Of a stretch of DNA of 36,582 nucleotides, positions 6,009-12,201 are shown in pieces (positions within the stretch are counted from its first letter, which is position 1; each line of letters begins with the position of its first letter). The stretch is from a virus. The notes beneath the pieces were generated by a model. The model did no database searches, was not told where the DNA came from, and saw only the letters and a program-made list of their open reading frames with translations. Location: positions 1 through 36,582 of IMG/VR virus record IMGVR_UViG_3300043429_000348; one strand, written 5' to 3'. Both the position numbers and the translations under genes were made by a program.

Positions 6009-6076
6009 GTTTTCATCACTCTATGAGTGCACCGGCCCGGTAATTCTCACACTAGGGCCGTCCACCAATGGGGACT
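5980..6076 (+). promoter_or_regulatory. Long hairpin masking the start codon of the replication initiator
   Basis: Bases 5980-6003 pair with 6052-6076 over 24 base pairs. All three deviations from Watson-Crick pairing are G-U wobbles (at 5984, 5998 and 6000) and only A6064 bulges. The paired region covers the ATG (6068-6070) and the only SD-like AGGG upstream. The loop holds a perfect small hairpin, CACTC-TAT-GAGTG (6017-6029). A competing stem CGGCCC/GGGCCG (6033-6038/6055-6060) is also possible. The same segment could act in trans if released. Confidence 0.7.
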
Positions 6077-6949
6077 TTCATGCCATGTAGATTGATCCGC
6101 GATGACATGCTCGAGAGCGAGCGCGTTCTGGCTCTGCCAGTTGAGGCGCGCTGGCTGTATGTCACCATCTTGCTATCAGCAGACGACCTTGGTCTGTTTG
6201 AGGCCACTGCGTTCAAGCTGGCCAGGCGCTCGGACATCAAAAGAGAGACCGGAGAGAGGCTGCTAACGATGCTGGCCGACTCCGATTTGGTCCGCCTGTA
6301 TGAGGTCAACGGCAAGCGTTACGGATTCGTTCCAAGGTTCCGCCAGCGCATCCAAATCAAGAACCTAAAGCACCCGGCGCCGCCTGATGCTCTAATGTGT
6401 GACGATGTAGACGCACTCAATAAAATCAAGCACTTAGCATCTAAAACAACCGTTGGGAAACCGTTGGATAACAGCTGCGCAACTGTTGGCCAACCGTCTG
6501 AAGCGAAAGCGAAAGCGAAACTAGAAGCGAAAGAACAACAAAAAGAAGAGACAGAAAAGACAAAACAACGCGCTACGCGCTCGCAGGCTGTCGCCTGCCC
6601 TGTTGGTGTCGGTCAGCAGGTCTGGGCTGACTGGCTTCAGCTTCGCAAAGTCAAGAAAGCGCCGGTCACTGAGTCGGCCTTGGCTGGCATCGAGAGGGAG
6701 GCAAAAGCAGCTGGCATGAGCCTGCAAGACGCGATGGCCTATAGCTGCGCGAGAGGATGGGCCGGTTTTAAGGCGGAGTGGATGCAATCCGCAGCACAAA
6801 CGCAGTACGCAAAACAGCCGACAAGGAGATCAATCCATGACGAACGAGCAGACACAATCCGCGCACTTACCGGCAGAGACCGCCAGCCATCAGGCGAGAT
6901 CATCGACATCGGGCCAGATCCCACAAGCTTGGATTGGTCGCCTTTTTGA
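6068..6949 (+). CDS. O-like replication initiation protein
   Basis: The protein has 293 residues. An N-terminal winged-helix-like region (MPCRLIRDDMLESERVLALP, then EARWLYVTILLSADDLGLFE, and YGFVPRFRQRIQIKN) resembles initiators of Burkholderiales phages. A low-complexity linker (KAKAKLEAKEQQKEETEK) follows. The C-terminal part has VWADWLQLRKVKKAPVTESA and CARGWAGFKAEW, a motif found at the end of many O/DnaT-like phage proteins. It probably binds an origin within its own gene and loads helicase with the P-like protein, whose gene overlaps its last 113 bases. Its start is masked by the leader hairpin. Confidence 0.75.
   Translation: MGTFMPCRLIRDDMLESERVLALPVEARWLYVTILLSADDLGLFEATAFKLARRSDIKRETGERLLTMLADSDLVRLYEVNGKRYGFVPRFRQRIQIKNLKHPAPPDALMCDDVDALNKIKHLASKTTVGKPLDNSCATVGQPSEAKAKAKLEAKEQQKEETEKTKQRATRSQAVACPVGVGQQVWADWLQLRKVKKAPVTESALAGIEREAKAAGMSLQDAMAYSCARGWAGFKAEWMQSAAQTQYAKQPTRRSIHDERADTIRALTGRDRQPSGEIIDIGPDPTSLDWSPF
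6503..6568 (+). other. Candidate replication origin inside the O-like gene
   Basis: Three tandem GCGAAA hexamers (6503-6520) and a fourth copy (6527-6532) are followed by a strongly A-rich, G/C-poor strand up to 6568. In lambda the origin is also in the middle of gene O, with iterons next to an AT-rich stretch. The hexamers are shorter than lambda iterons and may only reflect the Lys/Ala coding repeat. Confidence 0.35.
6569..6598. repeat. Tandem small palindromes within the O-like gene
   Basis: CGCGCTACGCGC (about 6569-6580) and a perfect hairpin GCAGGC-TGTC-GCCTGC (6583-6598) stand side by side in the protein linker, coding for ATRSQAVACP. Similar palindrome pairs occur, as I recall, at in-frame positions in phage and proteobacterial genes. 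They sit just after the candidate origin. Confidence 0.45.
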
Positions 6950-7478
6950 CCGGCTGTCCGGGTTCTACGGGGCAAAGTTTGCCGACCTGTGGCGTGGCTG
7001 CGATATGTCGACCGTCAAGGACACCTGGGCCGATGCACTAGCTGGTTACAGTGCCGACGAGATTCGTAGGGGGCTTGAACTTTGCAGGACTCGAGTTTTT
7101 CCGCCAACACTCCCGGAGTTCTTGATGCTGTGCCGACCGCCAATCGACCCCGAGTCTGCTTACATCGAAGCCTGCAAGCAGATGAGCGCACGAGACAACG
7201 GGGCGGACATCTGGAGCAATCCGGCGATTTTCTGGGCAGCTAGGGCATTTGGCGTGCACGAGTTGCGCGGATCAACCTGGCAGACAGCGAAAACCAGGTG
7301 GACTCGAATCCTCGACGAATACCTTGCCAAGCCATCGCACGACCCAGTACCGCAGCGCATGGCTTGCTTGCCAGAGCCAGGCAATGGCACCGCAGATCCC
7401 GCAAAGGTCAAGGCCGCGATGGACTTGCTGCGCAAGGCACTGTCGGCCAAGAGCGCCGCATTTACGGACGCGCCATGA
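6837..7478 (+). CDS. P-like replication protein (helicase loader candidate)
   Basis: The protein has 213 residues. IGRLFDRLSGFYGAKFADLW and TWADALAGYSADEIRRGLEL then FPPTLPEFLMLCRP form the typical start of the replication protein P family in lambdoid phages of Proteobacteria. ARAFGVHELRGSTW and ILDEYLAKP follow. It should recruit the host DnaB helicase to the O-like complex. The ATG at 6837 has AAGGAG 8 bases upstream, so the 113-base overlap with the O-like gene in another frame is real. The first 25 residues are low-complexity and probably disordered. Confidence 0.75.
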   Translation: MTNEQTQSAHLPAETASHQARSSTSGQIPQAWIGRLFDRLSGFYGAKFADLWRGCDMSTVKDTWADALAGYSADEIRRGLELCRTRVFPPTLPEFLMLCRPPIDPESAYIEACKQMSARDNGADIWSNPAIFWAARAFGVHELRGSTWQTAKTRWTRILDEYLAKPSHDPVPQRMACLPEPGNGTADPAKVKAAMDLLRKALSAKSAAFTDAP

Positions 7479-7714
7479 CCTGCAAGCAATGCACACAAGG
7501 CGGCGGCATGTACCACCTCGGATGCCTGGAGTGCTGCGCCCGCCTTGTCATGTCAGCCCGACCAAGCAAACAGAGGGCCGGGGCAATGCTGGCAGCAATC
7601 GCACGGCATCGAGACGCCCCTGAGCGCGAAAAAATTACGGAGCGGGTGGCCGTGCTATGTGGCAATGCCCATAGGAACGATTTAAACCCACCTAGCGGGG
7701 CTCGAAATGGGTGA
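7475..7714 (+). CDS. Small Cys-rich (zinc-ribbon-like) protein
   Basis: The protein has 79 residues. The N-terminus MTCKQCTQGGGMYHLGCLEC has C3, C6, C17, C20 and C21, a CxxC-x10-CxxCC pattern suitable for zinc. The rest is basic and helical (RHRDAPEREKITERV). The ATG overlaps the stop of the P-like gene (ATGA) and the end overlaps the NinB gene by 8 bases. Small CxxC proteins at this place in the replication operon are common, with unknown role. Confidence 0.65.
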   Translation: MTCKQCTQGGGMYHLGCLECCARLVMSARPSKQRAGAMLAAIARHRDAPEREKITERVAVLCGNAHRNDLNPPSGARNG

Positions 7715-8114
7715 GGCGAGGGTCTATGTCATGTCGCACGCAGAAGCCCGCAAAAGGGCTTTAAACGCGGTTGCCGAATCGCCGGATGGATACAGGGTCA
7801 AGATTGAGCCGCCGAAGCGATCGCTTGACCAGAACGCGAAATTTCACGCCTTGTGCTCTGATCTTGCCCGGCAGTGTGTCGAGTGGGGAGGTATGCCGAG
7901 GACGGCCGAAGACTGGAAAGTCCTGTTGGTGTCTGGTCACGCTGTGGCTACCGGGCTTGAGGCTGAGTTAGTCCGTGGGCTTGAGGGTGAGTTGGTGATG
8001 CTGCGCGAGAGTACTGCCGCGATGAGTAAGTCCAGGGGGTCAAGCCTTATCGAGTACGCTCTGGCGTGGTGCGCTCAGAACAACGTCAAAGTATCCGGGG
8101 GTTTTAATGATTGA
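7707..8114 (+). CDS. ninB: NinB/Orf-like recombination protein
   Basis: The protein has 135 residues. KRSLDQNAKFHALCSDLARQ, then EWGGMPRTAEDWKVLLVSGH, and LRESTAAMSKSRGSSLIEYA match the NinB family (lambda Orf), which binds single-stranded DNA and replaces RecFOR functions in phage recombination. A later ATG (7731) would remove only eight residues before the domain. NinG follows with an 8-base overlap, as in the nin region of lambda. Confidence 0.85.
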   Translation: MGEARVYVMSHAEARKRALNAVAESPDGYRVKIEPPKRSLDQNAKFHALCSDLARQCVEWGGMPRTAEDWKVLLVSGHAVATGLEAELVRGLEGELVMLRESTAAMSKSRGSSLIEYALAWCAQNNVKVSGGFND

Positions 8115-8712
8115 AGCGGGAAATAAAGCATTAAAGCCGCCAAAAATGGTAAAATGCAAGGCATGCTGCACGTTATTTATTCGCGTGCGTCCGATGCAAA
8201 AGGCGTGCAGTGTTTCGTGCGCCGTCGATCTTTCAAAAATCAGCGCAGCAAAAGCCGAGGCTAAGCAGAAAAAAGCCGAGCGCAGGCAGGATAAGGCAAA
8301 GCTAGATGCAATGCGCACTAGGCCTCAATTAATGCGAGTTGCTCAATCTGCTTTTAATGTTTACGTCAGGGCGCGTGATGCGGGAAAACAATGCATCTCG
8401 TGCGGCAATCAGTTACCTATTAATGCGATAGGTGGTGCGTTTGATTGTGGTCATTATCGATCCGTTGGATCCGCCCCACATTTGAGATTTGATGAGCGCA
8501 ATGCTCACGGACAGTGCAAGCACTGCAATCGATACTTATCCGGTAATCACGTTGAGTATCGTAAGGGATTGATTGCTAGGGTAGGGATAGAGACGGTTGA
8601 GGCTCTGGAGTGTGACCAAGAGCCCCGGAAATACTCAAAGGATGATTTGATCATGCTTGCCGAGAGTTACAGGCGGCAAGCCAGGATGATTAAACGATCG
8701 GCAGATGTATAA
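8107..8712 (+). CDS. ninG: NinG/Rap recombination nuclease
   Basis: The protein has 201 residues, the size of lambda NinG. A zinc ribbon at the N-terminus (C17, C20, C34, C38) is followed by a Lys/Ala-rich helix and then the C-terminal nuclease part: KQCISCG, FDCGHYRSVGSAPHLRFDER, NAHGQCKHCNRYLSGN, EYRKGL. NinG/Rap is a Holliday-junction-cleaving, HNH-like protein. It ends the rightward early operon, and its last 23 bases overlap a minus-strand gene. Confidence 0.9.
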   Translation: MIEAGNKALKPPKMVKCKACCTLFIRVRPMQKACSVSCAVDLSKISAAKAEAKQKKAERRQDKAKLDAMRTRPQLMRVAQSAFNVYVRARDAGKQCISCGNQLPINAIGGAFDCGHYRSVGSAPHLRFDERNAHGQCKHCNRYLSGNHVEYRKGLIARVGIETVEALECDQEPRKYSKDDLIMLAESYRRQARMIKRSADV

Positions 8713-8878
8713 GTGTTGATGGTTTGCGAGAGTCTCTAACGATTAACCCGTCTGCGCGCTCGAGCATCCTCTCGTACTCGTCTGCGTTAAACAACACGAG
8801 TTCGCCGGATGGATCAAAAACCGCGAGAGTGTCTAGGTCCGAGAGTAATTGTTTGAGTCGTGTTTTGTGGTCGTGCAT
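8690..8878 (-). CDS. Small hypothetical protein of the inverted cassette
   Basis: The protein has 62 residues from the ATG at 8878; a GTG at 8920 would add 14. LSDLDTLAVFDPSGELVLFN then ADEYERMLERADGLIV suggest a compact alpha/beta protein. No family is recognised. Neither start has a clear Shine-Dalgarno. It converges on, and overlaps, the end of ninG by 23 bases. Confidence 0.45.
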   Translation of the reverse strand: MHDHKTRLKQLLSDLDTLAVFDPSGELVLFNADEYERMLERADGLIVRDSRKPSTLIHLPIV

Positions 8879-8930
8879 GTCTAGTGCCCTAGTAGACGTG
8901 CGGCTCACATAGGACCGCACAGGTTGATCG

Positions 8931-9227
8931 TTATCGGCTTGTTGTTTTAACGCTAAAGACTGCTGCTACCTTGGTATGGCTGGCAATCAGATCAGCCGGC
9001 ACGTTTGCTGCTTTAGCAACCGATGCCCAGTCAACCGTTTTGCGATTGGATTCGACGACTGTAGATCGAAACAAAACCCCGTCAAACACTGATGTACCGC
9101 CCGAGGTTGCCTCATCCTTCATCGCCTCTTTGATTGCATCGGCTTGCTTTGTTAGCAGATCAATCTCTGCAAGCAATTGGCCAAGTTGATCAGCTTTCGA
9201 AATTACGAGGTCAGAGAGGTTCGACAT
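8931..9227 (-). CDS. Conserved phage coiled-coil protein of the inverted cassette
   Basis: The protein has 98 residues. An N-terminal helix (KADQLGQLLAEIDLLTKQAD AIKEAMK in pattern) is followed by a beta part with FDGVLFRSTVVESNRKTVDW and a helix VPADLIASHTKVAAVFSVKT. This helix-then-small-beta layout, with a final V-A-A-V-F-S-V-K strand, is common among phage proteins of unknown role. The ATG at 9227 has AAGGAG upstream. A consensus promoter lies at 9285-9313. Confidence 0.65.
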   Translation of the reverse strand: MSNLSDLVISKADQLGQLLAEIDLLTKQADAIKEAMKDEATSGGTSVFDGVLFRSTVVESNRKTVDWASVAKAANVPADLIASHTKVAAVFSVKTTSR

Positions 9228-9284
9228 TTGAGGCTCCTTGCTATCTCCGGTTCCGCCGGGTCGGTGCGTCACTGCATGTAGAGT

Positions 9285-9313
9285 ATTGTATACATACCGT
9301 GTTAAAGTGTCAA
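9285..9313 (-). promoter_or_regulatory. Consensus promoter of the inverted cassette, copy 1
   Basis: On the minus strand TTGACA (9308-9313) and TACAAT (9285-9290) are 17 bases apart. The -35 box is preceded by ACTTG and the -10 box is followed by ACTCTACATGCAGTGACGCA. Both flanks recur at the promoter 678 bases away, which marks the two as copies. Confidence 0.85.
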
Positions 9314-9368
9314 CAAGTTTTTACACAAGCCCATGCGCTTAGCATGGGTGTCTTGGTCAGTCAGATGA

Positions 9369-9611
9369 TTAGCCGACGGTGTAGTGCATAACCGTCCAGC
9401 TCAGATCGTCCAGGTTTTCAACCGCGTCAACGTCGCGCCGATCCTGGTAGTAGTAAGCAGTCAGAGTCTCATCGCCGCACGACACGCTGGCGGTAAATTC
9501 GACCGTGTCGTCAATCTCTCTGTGGGAAAAATCTGGGCCCTCGCTGTCTACTCGGTCCACAGCCTCAATGCCGCACAGGTCAATGGCTTGTTTACGGGTA
9601 AGTGTTTGCAT
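9369..9611 (-). CDS. Acidic small protein of the inverted cassette
   Basis: The protein has 80 residues and is strongly acidic. LTRKQAIDLCGIEAVDRVDS then a beta part (DTVEFTASVSCGDETLTAYY, QDRRDVDAVENLDDLSWTVM). I recognise no family; the size and charge are those of many phage inhibitors or DNA mimics, which is only a suggestion. The ATG at 9611 has AAAGGAC nearby. Confidence 0.6.
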   Translation of the reverse strand: MQTLTRKQAIDLCGIEAVDRVDSEGPDFSHREIDDTVEFTASVSCGDETLTAYYYQDRRDVDAVENLDDLSWTVMHYTVG

Positions 9612-9645
9612 GATTTAGTCCTTTAGTCGGTCGTTAGTCAGTTGA

Positions 9646-9918
9646 TTACTTAACACGTGCTTTTTCGATCAGCGAGCGCACCGGGCTGATCTTTGCGGTG
9701 TGCATGTCGATCACTTGCTTAGCCGTTACTTTTGCAAACCCTGACATCAAACTATTCCGCGATGCCTGGAGGTTGTCTGCATACCAAGCAAGCGATGGGT
9801 CTTGGCGCAGTTCGGTGTTGCTGATCTCTGCATCAAGCACTGCGAGCCAGTCAGATGCGATTTTCGACGCCCATGCGTTTTGCTTTTCGCTACCACCGTT
9901 GATCTGAATCGCTGCCAT
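9646..9918 (-). CDS. Small hypothetical protein, first gene of the inverted cassette
   Basis: The protein has 90 residues. GGSEKQNAWASKIASDWLAV and WYADNLQASRNSLMSGFAKV then VIDMHTAKISPVRSLIEKAR suggest a helical protein. It resembles small phage proteins that begin with a short strand and an EKQxxWA motif, unknown in role. The ATG at 9918 has AAAGGAGC. The promoter at 9963-9991 drives it. Confidence 0.65.
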   Translation of the reverse strand: MAAIQINGGSEKQNAWASKIASDWLAVLDAEISNTELRQDPSLAWYADNLQASRNSLMSGFAKVTAKQVIDMHTAKISPVRSLIEKARVK

Positions 9919-9938
9919 GTCTTGCTCCTTTGTGTGTC

Positions 9939-9953
9939 GCAGTGCGTTACTGC
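9939..9953. promoter_or_regulatory. Candidate operator palindrome
   Basis: GCAGT (9939-9943) and ACTGC (9949-9953) form an inverted repeat with a 5-base spacer just downstream of the -10 box at 9963-9968. The copy-1 promoter keeps the right half and GTGCGT. A repressor binding here would block both promoters. Confidence 0.4.
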
Positions 9954-9962
9954 ATGTAAAGA

Positions 9963-9991
9963 ATTGTATACACATTGGCACAGGATGTCAA
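9963..9991 (-). promoter_or_regulatory. Consensus promoter of the inverted cassette, copy 2
   Basis: On the minus strand TTGACA (9986-9991) and TACAAT (9963-9968) stand 17 bases apart. The context ACTTGTTGACA and TGTATACAATTCTTTACATGCAGT matches copy 1 at 9285-9313 except in the spacer. It drives the gene at 9646-9918 with a 5 prime leader of about 40 bases. Confidence 0.85.
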
Positions 9992-10108
9992 CAAGTCTTA
10001 GCAGTTTTTTTTGCATTGATTGACTGTATCCGTAGCGCGACAGTTGATTGCGACGTAAAATCTAATACACGGGCCACCGCTTAGGCTCGACAACAAGTAG
10101 GCGAGACG

Positions 10109-10450
10109 ATGGATAGTAAAAAAGTAGAGGGTAGTGTGCGGCGCAGGCCGCCGGCTGCTGGCAAGGGGCGGCCAAAGGGCTCGGTAAATAAGTTGACTGC
10201 AAGCGTCAAAGAGGCGATCGAGGCGGCGTTCCATGGCGTCGGCGGGCACGAATACCTAATGAGGCAAGCTAACGAGCACCCGCAGGCGTTTTTGACGTTG
10301 TTAGGCAAGATCATCCCGGCGCAGGTGCATGCAGAGCTAACCGGGCGCAACGGCGGCCCTATTGAGTCAGTAAGCCTGGACGTGACCAAGCTATCTACCG
10401 ACGCTCTGGCTCAGATCATGGCGGCTAGGACTGGTGGCTCGGATGAGTGA
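10109..10450 (+). CDS. Putative small terminase subunit or DNA-binding packaging protein
   Basis: The protein has 113 residues. A basic, disordered N-terminus (RRRPPAAGKGRPKGSVNKLT) leads to helices with SVKEAIEAAF, GGHEYLMRQANEHPQAFLTL and LGKIIPAQVHAE. Proteins with the GRPKGSVNK start and FLxLLGKxxP motif are found just upstream of the large terminase in many proteobacterial phages and are often called small terminase subunits. It is shorter than P22 gp3 (162). The DUF6378-like gene lies between it and the large subunit. Confidence 0.55.
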   Translation: MDSKKVEGSVRRRPPAAGKGRPKGSVNKLTASVKEAIEAAFHGVGGHEYLMRQANEHPQAFLTLLGKIIPAQVHAELTGRNGGPIESVSLDVTKLSTDALAQIMAARTGGSDE

Positions 10451-10718
10451 CATAGATCAAGTATTGTCCGAGCGTGGCGAGCGGTACGGTGAGTTTGTCA
10501 ATCATGCAAGGATAAGTCAGGCGCTCAAAAAAGTAATATTTGAGTCAGCGACTCCGGGCTTGCTTGATGATGATATGTGCGAGGCGCTCGAGATGATCGC
10601 GCACAAGATCGCACGTATCTGCAACGGCGACCCGCGATATGTAGACTCTTGGACCGACATTGCTGGCTATGCGACTCTAGTAGCCCGGCGACTACTTAAG
10701 ACCGATGCATCTGACTAA
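10443..10718 (+). CDS. DUF6378-like phage protein
   Basis: The protein has 91 residues. VLSERGERYGEFVNHARISQ, then CEALEMIAHKIARICNGDPR and YVDSWTDIAGYATLVARRLL match a conserved family that I recall as DUF6378, with unknown function and a resemblance to all-alpha nucleotide pyrophosphohydrolases. The ATG at 10443 overlaps the end of the preceding gene by 8 bases. The end overlaps the large terminase gene by 14 bases. Confidence 0.7.
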   Translation: MSDIDQVLSERGERYGEFVNHARISQALKKVIFESATPGLLDDDMCEALEMIAHKIARICNGDPRYVDSWTDIAGYATLVARRLLKTDASD

Positions 10719-12174
10719 GGCCGACTTGGTGGCGGTAGAGCGTGAGCTGTGTAAGCGCAGCCTCGCTCACTTTGCGCGCCGTGCTTGGCATGTGCTAGAG
10801 CCAGCGGCAGAGCTTAAATGGGGATGGGCGCTCGATGCTATCTGCTTGCATCTTGAGGCGGTGACTGACGGTCGGATAACGCGCCTGCTGATGACCGTGC
10901 CGCCGGGGTCCATGAAATCGCTACTCACTGGCGTTATCTGGCCAGCATGGGAGTGGGGGCCGCGCAACATGCCCGAGATGCGATTTGTTGGCACCGCCCA
11001 CGAGGAGCAGTTAGCAATCCGTGATAGCCGACGCTGCCGTGACCTAATCAAGTCAGACTGGTATCAGTCGCTCTGGCCCATCGAGCTATTATCCGACCTG
11101 GATGGCAAGCGGGAGTTTGGCAATACCCGCAAGGGCGTGCGCCAAGCCAGGAGCTTTACGAGTATGACCGGGGTACGCGGCGACCGTGTGATACTTGACG
11201 ACCCAATCAGCGCAGACAACGCAAACAGTCAATCAAAACTTGACGCGGCAAAAATAGCATTTACAGAGACCCTGCCGACGCGCGTCAACTCTGATAAGTC
11301 TGCAATCGTGGTCATCATGCAGCGGCTGCACGAGGACGACACGTCGGGCGTCATCCTCAAGATGGGCTTGCCTTATGTGCATCTGTGCATCCCGATGCGG
11401 TTTGAGCCAGACAGGCGGTGTGTAACGTCGATTGGGTGGCAGGATCCTCGCACCGAGGCCGGAGAGTTAATGTTTCCGGAGCGGTTTGGCGAGCAGCAAG
11501 TAAGGGAGCTAGAGTCTACGCTCGGGACGTATGGCACTGCTGGCCAGCTACAGCAGCGACCATCCCCGCGCGGTGGTGGGATGCTCAAGTCATCGTGGCT
11601 GACGTACTGGCACACAGTGCCGCCCGCGCTCGACTTTAGGTTTGTCACTGCCGACACAGCGCAAAAGACAAGCACGCAGCACGATTACTCAGTGTTGCAG
11701 TGTTGGGGGCGCTCTGTGGCAGGCAAGGCGGTACTGCTAGACCAGATTAGGGGCAAGTGGGAGGCGCCTGATCTGATCACAGAGGCTCGTGCGTTTTGGC
11801 TTAAGCACCTGCACGATGGCAGGCCGATCATGACTAAGGCTCCGCTGCGGGCTATGTACGTTGAGGACAAGGTGTCCGGCACCGGGCTTATCCAGACATT
11901 GCGCCGCGAAAGCATTACCGTTTTGCCAGTCCAGCGCACTAAGGACAAGCAGTCCAGGGGATACGACGCAGCGCCATTTATCGAGTCCGGGAACGTTGTA
12001 GTCCCGCAAGATGCGCCTTGGTTATCTGATTTTTTAGCCGAGTTTTCGACATTTCCGAATGGCGCGCATGATGACCAACTTGACCCGTTATTTGATGCTA
12101 TCGACCTTGCGCAAAAGCTGCCGTCTGTAAAATCACAGTCTGTTAAAGTGTTGCCAATAATGTCGCGTTGGTAG
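10705..12174 (+). CDS. Terminase large subunit
   Basis: The protein has 489 residues, close to P22 gp2 (499). The ATPase domain has a variant Walker A (VPPGSMKS, residues 65-72) and Walker B VILDD (about 162-166). The nuclease part has the Asp of FVTADTAQ (about 315), YVEDKVSGTG and DDQLDPLFDA near the end. It cuts concatemeric DNA and drives it into the procapsid through the portal encoded next. The gene stands in the P22 order just before the portal gene. Confidence 0.93.
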   Translation: MHLTKADLVAVERELCKRSLAHFARRAWHVLEPAAELKWGWALDAICLHLEAVTDGRITRLLMTVPPGSMKSLLTGVIWPAWEWGPRNMPEMRFVGTAHEEQLAIRDSRRCRDLIKSDWYQSLWPIELLSDLDGKREFGNTRKGVRQARSFTSMTGVRGDRVILDDPISADNANSQSKLDAAKIAFTETLPTRVNSDKSAIVVIMQRLHEDDTSGVILKMGLPYVHLCIPMRFEPDRRCVTSIGWQDPRTEAGELMFPERFGEQQVRELESTLGTYGTAGQLQQRPSPRGGGMLKSSWLTYWHTVPPALDFRFVTADTAQKTSTQHDYSVLQCWGRSVAGKAVLLDQIRGKWEAPDLITEARAFWLKHLHDGRPIMTKAPLRAMYVEDKVSGTGLIQTLRRESITVLPVQRTKDKQSRGYDAAPFIESGNVVVPQDAPWLSDFLAEFSTFPNGAHDDQLDPLFDAIDLAQKLPSVKSQSVKVLPIMSRW

Positions 12175-12201
12175 TACTCTCGCGCGCGAAAGGGCCAGAT
12201 A

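Noticed and set aside
6068-6076. The repeat of GGGGAC in the leader and at the initiator start as a plain direct repeat
   Set aside because: The similarity is better explained by the long inverted complementarity 5980-6003/6052-6076, since the core is nearly palindromic.
9982-10108. A late promoter before the terminase genes
   Set aside because: TTGATT (10044-10049) and TAATAC (10063-10068) are only 13 bases apart, and other pairs are poor. I could not support a specific promoter here.
12180-12189. Palindrome TCGCGCGCGA between terminase and portal genes
   Set aside because: It is too short and simple, with no T-run, to call a terminator or a site.
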